This document shows, piece after piece, positions 35,591 to 44,334 of a stretch of DNA of 64,000 nucleotides. Position 1 is the stretch's first letter. The number at the start of each line of letters is the position of its first letter. The stretch comes from an uncultured Pelagibacteraceae bacterium (GTDB lineage Bacteria > Pseudomonadota > Alphaproteobacteria > Pelagibacterales > AG-422-B15). The notes beneath the pieces are model-generated. The model was given only the letters and a program-made list of their open reading frames with translations. It did no database searches and was not told where the DNA came from. The DNA lies in assembly GCA_902525575.1 (NCBI GenBank), contig CABZHU010000002.1:18467-82466 (forward strand), written 5' to 3'. Made by a program: the position numbers and the translations under genes.

Positions 35591-36819
35591 TCGAATTACA
35601 AAAGGGCACTCCACTTATTGATCAGCATGATGAAAACGGTTACTGGGGAGGAAAGTTTGGTGGAAATCAGATTGCAGAAAGTTTAAATCACCCAATTGAG
35701 GAATTAACTAAAGAGTTTGAGAAACTGAGAAATGACGAAACCTTCATTGCTGAGAGAGATTTTTATTTTAAAAACTTTATAGGAGCTCCAACTCCTTTCA
35801 TAAAACTAGAAAACCTTACTAAACACCTTGGTGGAGCACAAATTTATTGCAAGCTTGTTTCAAAAGCTACTGGTGGAGCACATAAAGCATATAACGCCGT
35901 AGTTCATAGTCTCATCTGTAAGAGATTAGGAAAAACTTATATTGGTGGAGATACGGGTGCAGGTTATGCAGGAAAGATGTTGAGTATGACTGCAGCAAAA
36001 TTCAATTTGAAATGTAAAATATTTATGGGGTCTAAAGATATTGAGCGACAATCGATTAATGTATTTTCAATGAGAAGTTATGGTGCGCAAGTTATTCCCG
36101 TTGATTCAGGATCTCAAACGCTTGTGGATGCTGTTTCAGAATGTATGAGATGGTGGACTAGTGAAAACGAGCAGGCACACATGTGTGTTGGCAGTACGGT
36201 TGGACCAACAATTTTTGTAAAAATATGTGCATGGTCTACTGCGCAAATTTCTAGGGAAATGAAAAAACAAGTGATTGATGAATTTGGTGAGATCCCTAAA
36301 GACATGAAACTGATTAACTGTGTTGGAGGGGGATCTTCTGCAGCTGGGTTTTGGAATGAATGGATAGATCATGGTAATGTTGAATTAATTGGAGTAGAAG
36401 CTGGTGGACCTGAAGGGTCTCCAATGCATGCAGCCCCTCTTACCAATAATTCTCCTTTAGGCGTTCTTCACGGAGCAACACAATATGTAATTCAAGATAA
36501 TCAGGGAGAGATTGAAGAAACAGCATCTATTAGTGCGGGATTAGATTATCCAGGTGTTTCTCCTCTGCACTGTTTTCTTAAAGAAACTGGAAGAGCTAGG
36601 TATACATCGGCATCTGATGAAGAAGCAATTGATGCTTTTCAATTGGTTAGCAGAATGGAAGGTTTTGTAAGTCCTTCATTAGAGCCTTCTCATGCCTTTG
36701 CTGAAGCAATAAAAATTGCTCCATCTTTAAGTAAAGATACTATCATTGTAGTTGACTCTTGCGGAGACTCCGCGAAAGACTCAAGAATTATAGCTGAACG
36801 TTTAGGATATAAGATATGA
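35587..36819 (+). CDS. trpB: Divergent tryptophan synthase beta-like subunit (fold-II PLP enzyme)
   Basis: 410 residues at the standard trpFBA locus. PLP Lys100 is in 'GGAHKAYN', the phosphate cup is 'GGGSSA' (247-252), and 'SISAGLDYPGVSP' and 'GVLHG' are typical TrpB. Several normally invariant parts differ: 'KREDLNHTGAHK' is 'KLVSKATGGAHK', the acceptor-binding 'ETGAGQHG' is 'DTGAGYAG' (catalytic Glu to Asp122), 'GSVVGPHPYP' is 'GSTVGPTIFV', and 'NLSGRGDKD' is 'DSCGDSAKD' (the PLP-nitrogen Ser to Cys392). It could still make tryptophan with an altered site, or use another amine acceptor. Four-base overlaps with both neighbours. Confidence 0.8.
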   Translation: MIELQKGTPLIDQHDENGYWGGKFGGNQIAESLNHPIEELTKEFEKLRNDETFIAERDFYFKNFIGAPTPFIKLENLTKHLGGAQIYCKLVSKATGGAHKAYNAVVHSLICKRLGKTYIGGDTGAGYAGKMLSMTAAKFNLKCKIFMGSKDIERQSINVFSMRSYGAQVIPVDSGSQTLVDAVSECMRWWTSENEQAHMCVGSTVGPTIFVKICAWSTAQISREMKKQVIDEFGEIPKDMKLINCVGGGSSAAGFWNEWIDHGNVELIGVEAGGPEGSPMHAAPLTNNSPLGVLHGATQYVIQDNQGEIEETASISAGLDYPGVSPLHCFLKETGRARYTSASDEEAIDAFQLVSRMEGFVSPSLEPSHAFAEAIKIAPSLSKDTIIVVDSCGDSAKDSRIIAERLGYKI

Positions 36820-37610
36820 CTGGATCACCGCTATTAAATGCTTTTCATCAAAGTAATGCAGCTTTATTAACTTATACAGTAGGCGGAGATCCAAACAAAG
36901 AGACTTCTCTTGAAATTTTCAGGGAAATAGCCCAATCAGGTGCTGATATTATTGAGTGTGGTTTAGGTCACGGCGCGAATATTGGTGATGGAGGTGCAAT
37001 TCAAGATGGTACATATAGAGCTCTTTCTAATGGCATAAAAACAAATGACGTATTTGATATAATTAAAACATTAAGAGATGAGTTTGATACAAATGTAATC
37101 ATAATGACTTATCAAAATAAAATAATGTCATACGGTGAAGATAGTTTTTTAAGCAAGTGTGTAGAGAGCAAGGTGGCAGGAATTATTTGTGTGGATTGGC
37201 CATGGCCTCTTAATCTTAATTTTGCAGCTAAATGTAAAAACAATAATATAGATTTCATTCAACTACTTTGTCCTACAACAAATGAGGAAAGGTTAAAATT
37301 AATTTTGAACGATGCTCATGATGTTGTTTATTATATTTCTATGTTATCAACCACTGGGCAAAAATTAAAAGTGAGTCCAAGTGAAATAAAGGAGAGGTTT
37401 AATTTAATTAAAACAATTGCACCTGAGAAAAAATGCATTATTGGATTCGGCATTACTGAAGAAACAATTGCAGACTTTAAGGACACTGACGCTTGTGTTG
37501 TAGGATCTGCTTTATGCAGGGAAATATCTAAGTCAGTGAATGAGGGACAGAATCCAGCTACCAATATTGGTGCAATGGTTAAAAAACTTACAAATAAATT
37601 GAAATCATGA
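36816..37610 (+). CDS. trpA: Divergent tryptophan synthase alpha-like subunit
   Basis: 264 residues, TIM-barrel fold. The two acids of indole-glycerol-phosphate cleavage are in place, Glu47 and Asp58 with the usual 11-residue spacing, and phosphate sites 'GFGI' and 'VGSAL' are intact. The interface loop that reads 'PFSDPxADGP' in nearly all TrpA reads 'GHGANIGDGG', and the mobile loop 'SRxGVTG' reads 'SMLSTTG'. 'DWPWPL' replaces 'DLPPEE'. These are the parts that contact TrpB. It overlaps trpB and accD by four bases each. Confidence 0.8.
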   Translation: MTGSPLLNAFHQSNAALLTYTVGGDPNKETSLEIFREIAQSGADIIECGLGHGANIGDGGAIQDGTYRALSNGIKTNDVFDIIKTLRDEFDTNVIIMTYQNKIMSYGEDSFLSKCVESKVAGIICVDWPWPLNLNFAAKCKNNNIDFIQLLCPTTNEERLKLILNDAHDVVYYISMLSTTGQKLKVSPSEIKERFNLIKTIAPEKKCIIGFGITEETIADFKDTDACVVGSALCREISKSVNEGQNPATNIGAMVKKLTNKLKS

Positions 37611-38461
37611 ATTGGCTTACCAGAACAATATCAAAAGTCTTTCCACGTAAGAAGAAAAGTCTAGATATCGCAGAGAATTCCTGGATTAAATGTCCACAGT
37701 GCCAAACTATGCTTTATTCAAGTGATCTGGGGTCAACATTATTTGTATGTCCCAATTGCGATGAGCATTTACAAATTCATCCCCGTACTAGGTTTAAAGG
37801 TCTCTTTGATGGCGGAGTTTTTGAGGAAATTAAATATCCCTCAGGTTTTAGTGACCCCTTAAATTTCAAAGCTCTCAAAACTTACAAAGAAAGGTTCAAT
37901 GAGGCTCGCTCTAAAACAGATATGGATGATTGCTTTTTGATCGGGTTTGGCAAAATGGATAATTTGAATGTAACAATTGCCGCTCAGAATTTTCATTTCA
38001 TGGGGGGCTCCGTTGGGGCTTCCGCTGCAGAGGCTATGATAAAAGCTGCAGAGCATTCAGTGACAAATCATACACCGTTAATTGTTATTACCTGCTCAGG
38101 CGGAGCAAGAATGGACGAAAATCAACACTCACTTCAATCTCTTCCAAAGACAACCATTGCTTGTCAAATGGTTAAGGATGCTAAATTACCCTACATTGTA
38201 GTAAATACTAATCCTACAAGTGGCGGTGTAACTGCTTCATTTGGATCTCTTGGATCTATCACATTGGCTGAACCTAATGCACTAATTTGTTTTGCTGGAC
38301 CAAGAGTTATATCCAATACTGTAGGTGAAACTCTTCCTGATGGTTTCCAGCGATCTGAATATTTGCTTGATCATGGATTTATAGATCAGGTAGTACATAG
38401 AAAAGATTTAAAAGATAAGTTATCTCAAATTATTTCACTGTTATTAAAACGAGTTGCTTAA
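37607..38461 (+). CDS. accD: Acetyl-CoA carboxylase carboxyltransferase beta subunit
   Basis: 284 residues. The zinc finger has Cys29-x2-Cys32 and Cys48-x2-Cys51. The crotonase-like carboxyltransferase domain includes 'NFHFMGGSVGASAAEAMIKA' (in parts), 'CSGGARMDEN', 'TSGGVTASFGSLG' and 'QRSEYLLDHGFID'. With AccA, AccB and AccC it makes malonyl-CoA for fatty acids. The trpA-accD-folC order is classical for the class. Confidence 0.96.
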   Translation: MNWLTRTISKVFPRKKKSLDIAENSWIKCPQCQTMLYSSDLGSTLFVCPNCDEHLQIHPRTRFKGLFDGGVFEEIKYPSGFSDPLNFKALKTYKERFNEARSKTDMDDCFLIGFGKMDNLNVTIAAQNFHFMGGSVGASAAEAMIKAAEHSVTNHTPLIVITCSGGARMDENQHSLQSLPKTTIACQMVKDAKLPYIVVNTNPTSGGVTASFGSLGSITLAEPNALICFAGPRVISNTVGETLPDGFQRSEYLLDHGFIDQVVHRKDLKDKLSQIISLLLKRVA

Positions 38462-39748
38462 TTGAGTATCTCTAATATTCAAATCGATAATCTTTTAGAA
38501 GAATTATTAAAACTACACCCTAAGAAAATCGATCTTTCTTTAGATCGAATTAAAATACTTTTAAATAAGTTAGGAAATCCGCAAAACAAAATTAACAACA
38601 TATTGCATATAGCAGGTACCAACGGGAAATATTCTACACTAAGATTTATTCAAGAAATACTCAGGTATAATAATAAGTCTACTAATGCCTATATATCTCC
38701 TCATCTGGTCAGATTTAATGAACGTTTTGAATTAAATGATAAACAAATAACAAATGACGACTTATTTAGTCTTTTAAACAAAATTAAAAACATAAATGAA
38801 GGTTCAGAAATAACATTTTTTGAAAGTACTTCTGGGGCATTTTTTGAAGCGGCATCAAAATCACATACTGACTATACTCTGCTAGAGGTAGGACTTGGCG
38901 GAAGACTTGATAGCACTAATGTTATAGAGCCATTAATCTCAATAATTTCATCAATATCTTTCGATCACCAGGATTTCCTGGGAAATAGTATTGAGAAAAT
39001 TGCATTTGAAAAATCTGGTATTATTAAAACTAAAATTCCAGCAATCATTGGCTTTCAACCCTATCCTGAAGCAAAAGAGATGTTGATTAATCAAGCAGAG
39101 CACAATGAAGCTCCTATTTTTGCTCATGGAATACACTGGAACATAACAGAACAAAATGGCACCCTCATTTATGAAGACAATACAATTACATTAGAATTCT
39201 CTAATTTTGATGATCAAAATGAATTTCAAAAGAAAAATATTGGGCTTGCAATTGCTGCAATAACTCAACTACCAAACATAGAAGTAAGAGAATTCTTAAA
39301 AGATCAAAAACATAAATCTATTTATTTCCCTGGCCGAATGCAAAAAATAGAGGATGGTAAGTTATGTTCAAAAATGAAACCATCAAATGAACTTTACTTA
39401 GATGGATCACATAATGTTGATGCTGCATTTAATCTGAATAGCACACTCAAAAATTTGCCAGAAAAAAAGTTATGCATCATTATTGGAATGATTAATACAA
39501 AAGATCCTGCAGCCTATATCAGACAATTTAGCAATTGCTTCTCGATTACAACAATAACGATTCCAAGCGAGGAAAATGCAATTCCAGCAGATGAACTCAA
39601 AAATAAACTTAAAGATCAATGTACCGAAATTGCAGTCTCAAGTTCAATTTCTAAAGCAGTAAAAAGTATTAATGAAGCAAATGAGAATACGCGCATATTA
39701 ATTTGCGGTTCACTCTATCTAGCTGGAAAAGTTTTAGAAGTTAATTAA
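38462..39748 (+). CDS. folC: Folylpolyglutamate / dihydrofolate synthase
   Basis: 428 residues with a TTG start at 38462, one base after the accD stop. Mur-ligase fold. The P-loop reads 'AGTNGKYST' (51-59), with Tyr57 where Gly is usual (GKGST). 'LLEVGLGGRLDSTN', 'SFDHQDFLGN' (metal His), 'KSGIIK' and 'DGSHNVDAA' (C-domain) are standard. It adds Glu to dihydropteroate or folates. It overlaps the convergent trxA by four bases. Confidence 0.93.
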   Translation: MSISNIQIDNLLEELLKLHPKKIDLSLDRIKILLNKLGNPQNKINNILHIAGTNGKYSTLRFIQEILRYNNKSTNAYISPHLVRFNERFELNDKQITNDDLFSLLNKIKNINEGSEITFFESTSGAFFEAASKSHTDYTLLEVGLGGRLDSTNVIEPLISIISSISFDHQDFLGNSIEKIAFEKSGIIKTKIPAIIGFQPYPEAKEMLINQAEHNEAPIFAHGIHWNITEQNGTLIYEDNTITLEFSNFDDQNEFQKKNIGLAIAAITQLPNIEVREFLKDQKHKSIYFPGRMQKIEDGKLCSKMKPSNELYLDGSHNVDAAFNLNSTLKNLPEKKLCIIIGMINTKDPAAYIRQFSNCFSITTITIPSEENAIPADELKNKLKDQCTEIAVSSSISKAVKSINEANENTRILICGSLYLAGKVLEVN

Positions 39749-40068
39749 GCGATTGAATCTTCAATCCACTCAACAATAGCTGTCTTCGATACTGCTCCAA
39801 CTTTAGTTGCTGCAGCTTCACCATTTTTAAATACAAGCATTGTTGGGATCCCTCTTACACCATATTTAGTTGGCGTCTCTGGATTCTCATCAATGTTAAC
39901 TTTAGCAACAGTAATCTTATCAGCCATTTCGTCTGAGATTTCTTCTAAAGATGGACCAATCATTTTACAAGGACCGCACCATGGTGCCCAAAAATCAAGT
40001 ACAACAGGTTTATCAGATTTTAAAACTTCTTCCTCAAAAGTTGCGTCTGTAATATTTTTCGTAGCCAT
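39745..40068 (-). CDS. trxA: Thioredoxin
   Basis: 107 residues. Active site 'WCGPC' (30-34), buried Asp24 in 'VLDFWA', and cis-Pro in 'RGIPTML'. It is a general cytosolic disulfide reductase. A clear ribosome site (AAAGGA) and a promoter lie upstream. The place next to folC is conserved in alphaproteobacteria. Confidence 0.97.
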   Translation of the reverse strand: MATKNITDATFEEEVLKSDKPVVLDFWAPWCGPCKMIGPSLEEISDEMADKITVAKVNIDENPETPTKYGVRGIPTMLVFKNGEAAATKVGAVSKTAIVEWIEDSIA

Positions 40069-40094
40069 AGTAATTCCTTTCTAAAGTTGATTGT

Positions 40095-40123
40095 AATGTA
40101 AGTACGGAGAGGCCTAAAGTCAA
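40095..40123 (-). promoter_or_regulatory. Promoter for trxA
   Basis: Read on the minus strand: -35 TTGACT (40118-40123), 17-base spacer, -10 TACATT (40095-40100). It lies 27 bases upstream of the trxA ATG with an AAAGGA ribosome site between. A short GGCCT/AGGCC inverted repeat (40111-40134) overlaps the -35 region. Confidence 0.6.
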
Positions 40124-40161
40124 GGTTAAAGGCCGCTAAAAAAGTTATTAACCTATTGAAT

Positions 40162-41160
40162 TTACTTAATTTTTTTTATTTTTGTAACTTCATTTTCTTC
40201 AAAGTCAGGAATTTCCTTATCTGGTTTCAAGCCACCTAATTTGAGCATTTTCTTAACTCTTGATACCAAGCTCCCCTTTCCATCCCTCAATCTTGATTTG
40301 GCTGTCTCAATTGAACCCATGGATTTATTAAGTTCATGTCCAGCATTTTCGAAGGCAGAATAAACTTTTTCAACTTGCGCATAAATCTCTAATGCGGTGC
40401 TCGCAATAGAATCGGCATTCCTGTTTCTCTCATTAATAGACCACATGTTATCAATTATTTTTAGTACTGAGATTAATGTTGAAGGGCTTGCTAAAATAAT
40501 TTTAAATTTATTAGCTTCAAGAATTACCTCCTCAACTTTATCTAACATTGATTCAAAAGCACTTTCGTAAGGCATAAACATCACTACGGCATCAAGAGTT
40601 TTAATTTCATAAATTTTTTGATAATTTGCTTCACTTAATTTTTTAATATGTGTTCTTATTGATTGAATATGTCTTTTGTGTGCATCAATCTTTGTAATTT
40701 CATCATCCGCATTACAATAATCTTGCCATGCACTCAGTGATATTTTTGAATCAATAACTAAATCTCTGTCATCAGGTAAATGTAAAATAATATCTGGATA
40801 TTTTTTTTTGAACTCTCCGTCAATTTCATCATCATATTTTTTTTGTACTTCAAAATCTTTGTCTTCTCTAAAACCTGACTGTTGTAAAATATTCAATAAT
40901 AAAATCTCTCCAGCAATTCCTTGTTTCTTTGAACCTCCCGTAAATGATGCTGCGAGCTTGTTAATCAAATCATAACGCTCTTCATCTTTTCCTTCTTTAA
41001 GAGAAATTTGATTACTGAGGTCTTTAACCATTTCTTTTACATCAGATAGACTTTTATTATTGTCATTATCTGATTTTTTCCGATGTAATAAAAAATAAGT
41101 AATCGCTGCACCAATGATTAGACCACAAATAAATAAAATAAGACCTGTTAAATTATCCAT
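40162..41160 (-). CDS. rmuC: DNA recombination protein RmuC
   Basis: 332 residues. An N-terminal membrane segment (about 5-25) is followed by a short coiled coil and the RmuC nuclease-fold domain ('AGEILLLNILQQSGF', 'YPDIILHLPDDRDLVIDSKISLSAW', in parts; the Asp and 'DSK' are the PD-(D/E)xK residues). It limits inversions at short repeats in E. coli. It is shorter than the E. coli protein because of a reduced coiled coil. It overlaps sbcB by eight bases. Confidence 0.9.
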   Translation of the reverse strand: MDNLTGLILFICGLIIGAAITYFLLHRKKSDNDNNKSLSDVKEMVKDLSNQISLKEGKDEERYDLINKLAASFTGGSKKQGIAGEILLLNILQQSGFREDKDFEVQKKYDDEIDGEFKKKYPDIILHLPDDRDLVIDSKISLSAWQDYCNADDEITKIDAHKRHIQSIRTHIKKLSEANYQKIYEIKTLDAVVMFMPYESAFESMLDKVEEVILEANKFKIILASPSTLISVLKIIDNMWSINERNRNADSIASTALEIYAQVEKVYSAFENAGHELNKSMGSIETAKSRLRDGKGSLVSRVKKMLKLGGLKPDKEIPDFEENEVTKIKKIK

Positions 41161-42577
41161 CTAACTTTTCCCTATGATATGTATCCAGTTCTTGAATATA
41201 CGTATCAATTTCTTCCAAACGATCCATATCAATTTCATCTTCACTTTCTCTTAGATCATCAATTTCACTCATCGCTCCTGGAATTGTATTCCATGAACAT
41301 TTGTCCATTGAGAGTACTTTCTCAGCAATTATTTTATCGCGATTCTTAACTTCTTGTTCTGGTAAAAACTGAGGTTTTTCATTGTAAATTACTCTTTTTG
41401 CAAATTCCTTTGAGCGATTGTCAGTTATTTTTTGAGCAATTTCATACTTCTTATCCCACTCAGCGGCATGAAAATCAGACATCAAATAATTATCTTTTGA
41501 ACTAGGAAAACCATTATAAATTTGCTCTTCAACAGGTTTTTCAGTTTGGTCCTGTGTAAGTTCTCTATCTTCACTTTTGTCTAAAAGAAGGTTAGTAAAC
41601 TTTTCTATAAAATTTTTGTTACCTCTTATTTTTTTCATACGCTCATTTACGATTTCGGGTGAAAGATCTTTATAATCTTCTGACCTAAAGAGGTAGTCTT
41701 CATCTAATAAAATCGGCTGTTCATTTGCTTTGATCATATGAAAACACTTATTCTGACCCTTAAACATTTTCTTTAGCTCTGCCCTATCTAAATCAAAAAC
41801 ATAATCTGGGTCGATTGACAAATCAAAACAGTAAACATGATTTTCATATGAAGGATCCTTAGTAATGTAGGCAAGGCCATGCGTATATTCTTTTCCTCTA
41901 AAGAACCTGCTAGCACAAAATACTTTTTCTTGATCAACATATTTATAGAGGTCTTGTTTTGATGCAGTTTTTAATGAGCTTTCCCATACATCGTTGCATC
42001 GGTCTTTTATAAGCTTACAAACACTCAATGTTGCTTCAACATCTGATAGAGCGTCATGAGCCTTTGAATGTTCTATGCCATTAGCTGCAGCAAACTTTTC
42101 TAATCTAAAAGTAATTTTACCAGTATTATCATCAAGCGGTCTCACAAAAGCATTTGGGTAAACTGCTGCTGCAGAATGAAGAAGTTTCATCGCATCTCCT
42201 CTTTTATTGCCATTCGTATTTGTGATGTAAGGTGGCAAAGCTGATTGATAAAGAGATTGCCTTAGGTGCATGTCATCAAATGAAATTGAATTATATCCTA
42301 TAAAAAGACACTCGCCCCATGATAATAATTTGCTTTGTATTTGGGCAATTAAACTAAAGTTTGAATTTTCATGATTTTTTAATTGATCAATGGAAACGCC
42401 ATTAACTAACAAAGCCTTTGCTGAAGGAACAGGATATTCCCTCTTCATTCGACCTCTCAAATCAAATTGGTCAATGATATTAAAGTCTTCATCCGTGCAT
42501 ATTGCAGCTGCCTGAACAATAGATCCATAAGCTGCATTCAATGTTGATGTCTCTAAATCCCAAAAAATATATTTCAT
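41153..42577 (-). CDS. sbcB: Exodeoxyribonuclease I
   Basis: 474 residues. DEDDh exonuclease with Asp7/Glu9 ('FWDLET'), Asp101 in 'SFDDMHLR', and His174/Asp179 in 'KAHDALSDVEAT'. A C-terminal SH3-like plus helical region follows ('KVFCASRFF', 'CFDLSIDPDYVFDL'), as in ExoI. It digests single-stranded DNA 3' to 5' and helps mismatch repair and recombination. ExoI is much commoner in gammaproteobacteria than in this class. Stop and start overlaps with rmuC and with the small upstream gene indicate one operon. Confidence 0.9.
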   Translation of the reverse strand: MKYIFWDLETSTLNAAYGSIVQAAAICTDEDFNIIDQFDLRGRMKREYPVPSAKALLVNGVSIDQLKNHENSNFSLIAQIQSKLLSWGECLFIGYNSISFDDMHLRQSLYQSALPPYITNTNGNKRGDAMKLLHSAAAVYPNAFVRPLDDNTGKITFRLEKFAAANGIEHSKAHDALSDVEATLSVCKLIKDRCNDVWESSLKTASKQDLYKYVDQEKVFCASRFFRGKEYTHGLAYITKDPSYENHVYCFDLSIDPDYVFDLDRAELKKMFKGQNKCFHMIKANEQPILLDEDYLFRSEDYKDLSPEIVNERMKKIRGNKNFIEKFTNLLLDKSEDRELTQDQTEKPVEEQIYNGFPSSKDNYLMSDFHAAEWDKKYEIAQKITDNRSKEFAKRVIYNEKPQFLPEQEVKNRDKIIAEKVLSMDKCSWNTIPGAMSEIDDLRESEDEIDMDRLEEIDTYIQELDTYHREKLDG

Positions 42578-42850
42578 TTATTTATTCTTTTTTTCTAAGC
42601 ACCTGAAATCTGCTACAGGCATTTTTCCTTCAAAATTAATGTGACAAATATTTAATTGATGCCTTTGACACCAAATTTGAAGCCCTCGATCAGTAAAACC
42701 TACATCGATTCTTGAATAATCTTGAATAGATTTTGCATCTGTTAGGCCTTCAGTTAATTCATCTGAGCATTTAACACAAACTATTGGTTCTTTTATTTGA
42801 TTCAATAAATAATCAAGTTTTGAGATATCTTGTGCAAGTTTACTGGACAT
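42578..42850 (-). CDS. Small Cys/His-rich protein, hypothetical
   Basis: 90 residues. 'CVKCSDEL' (Cys25, Cys28) and 'CQRHQLNICH' give a possible zinc site. It ends directly where sbcB begins, so it is probably in the sbcB-rmuC operon. I do not recognise a named family. A role as a small zinc or nucleic-acid-binding protein is a guess. Confidence 0.65.
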   Translation of the reverse strand: MSSKLAQDISKLDYLLNQIKEPIVCVKCSDELTEGLTDAKSIQDYSRIDVGFTDRGLQIWCQRHQLNICHINFEGKMPVADFRCLEKKNK

Positions 42851-42861
42851 AATAAAAGTAT

Positions 42862-44334
42862 TTATCTGATCTTAAATGGGTCTTCTGTTACTCTTGCAGT
42901 TGAGGTCCAGATAGTTTTTTTTAATTGCATATCTCTTATTGCTTCAGATCCACTCTCTCGTCCATAGCCACTATTTTTTCTACCGCCAAAACTTGCAGCG
43001 TATGAAATAAACCTATAACAATTTGTAAAGCAAATGCCAGCTTCAATTTTTTTGCTCACTCTCTCACATGTTTCTTTATTTTCACTAAACACACCTGATG
43101 AAAGGCCATAACGATTGTCGTTAGCTATATTTATGGCCTCTTCCTCAGATTTAAATCTGATCACAGAGAGAACTGGTCCAAAAAGTTCTGTATTTGCTGT
43201 ATTGATTGATTTATCTGGACATTCAATAATTGTCGGGGGAAAGTAGCAATTATTTTGCCGCTTACCTCCACATAATATTTTAGCTCCTTGTTTAATAGAT
43301 AAATCAATGTTTTTTTCTATAAATTCTACTTGTTTAAGATTATTTAATGGACCCATTTGAGTTTCCGCTTCAAGCGGTGAACCCAATTTAATACTCTCAG
43401 CTCTATTTTTTAATTGATGTAGAAATTCATCATAAATTTTATCATGCAGAACCAATACTGATCCAGCAATGCAACTGCAGCCATTTCCAGAAAAGATAGC
43501 GGTAGTAATATTATTTAATGCATTCTCTATATTGGCGTCTGCAAATACAATAACTGGCGATTTCCCTCCAAGTTCAAGGGTTAACTGTGCAAAATTTTCA
43601 GCTGTATTTCTTATTACATGAGATCCTGTTTCGGTCCCACCAGTAAAGAGCACTTTGCCTATATCTTTATGGGATGTTAAATTTTTTCCAACTTCTGCTC
43701 CTCCACTCACCAGATTTATAACGCCTTTTGGCAATCCTACTTGTTCTGTTAATTTTGAAAATTCAGCTAACGGTGCTGGAGCAAGTTCTGATGATTTTAT
43801 AACCACTGTATTCCCTGCAGCCAATGCAGGTGCAACTTTAGTCGCTGTTAAAAACATTTGTGAATTCCATGGAATGATACATGCAATAACACCTATTGGT
43901 TCAGTTACTTCAGTAACTTCCATATCAGGCTTATCTATGTCAGAAATAATTTTTGTATTTTCCATTTTCTCAGCGATCTCTGCATAGTAGTAAAAATAAT
44001 CTTTCATATATTCAGCTTGAAATTTTGTTTCTTTCAATAGTTTACCGCTATCAATGGTTTCTATTTTTCCAATATGCTCAGCGTTGTTCTTAAGCTGATC
44101 CCCTATTGCCCTAAGATATTGAGCTCTTATTTTTACATCGCTTGCTGACCACAACATAAATGCATTTTTAGCGGCTGCAACTGCATTATTGACATCATTG
44201 ACTGTTGCATCTGGAAATGAAGACCAAGGTTTATTATTCTCAGGATTAGTACTTTCGAATCTTTGATTATTTTCTGCTTCAGTCCATTGGCCATCTATGA
44301 ACATTTGATAATTTTGAATATTATTAGTTGTCAT
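42862..44334 (-). CDS. NAD(P)-dependent aldehyde dehydrogenase
   Basis: 490 residues. 'PWNSQMFLTATKVAPALAAGN' (in parts, Asn157 for oxyanion), Lys180 in 'VVIKSSELAP', 'FTGGTETG' for NAD, catalytic Glu254 in 'ELGGKSP' and catalytic Cys288. The usual 'GQxCxA' reads 'GNGCSCIA'. It oxidises an aldehyde to the acid. It is the last gene of a five-gene row with hydrolase, AA_synth protein, ThDP enzyme and LLM oxygenase, so its aldehyde is probably the product of that row; a betaine- or gamma-aminobutyraldehyde substrate is also possible given the amine genes further on. Confidence 0.9.
   Translation of the reverse strand: MTTNNIQNYQMFIDGQWTEAENNQRFESTNPENNKPWSSFPDATVNDVNNAVAAAKNAFMLWSASDVKIRAQYLRAIGDQLKNNAEHIGKIETIDSGKLLKETKFQAEYMKDYFYYYAEIAEKMENTKIISDIDKPDMEVTEVTEPIGVIACIIPWNSQMFLTATKVAPALAAGNTVVIKSSELAPAPLAEFSKLTEQVGLPKGVINLVSGGAEVGKNLTSHKDIGKVLFTGGTETGSHVIRNTAENFAQLTLELGGKSPVIVFADANIENALNNITTAIFSGNGCSCIAGSVLVLHDKIYDEFLHQLKNRAESIKLGSPLEAETQMGPLNNLKQVEFIEKNIDLSIKQGAKILCGGKRQNNCYFPPTIIECPDKSINTANTELFGPVLSVIRFKSEEEAINIANDNRYGLSSGVFSENKETCERVSKKIEAGICFTNCYRFISYAASFGGRKNSGYGRESGSEAIRDMQLKKTIWTSTARVTEDPFKIR

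Noticed and set aside
43655-43987. 110-codon plus-strand frame in the aldehyde dehydrogenase gene
   Set aside because: Antisense shadow of conserved ALDH segments; no homology.
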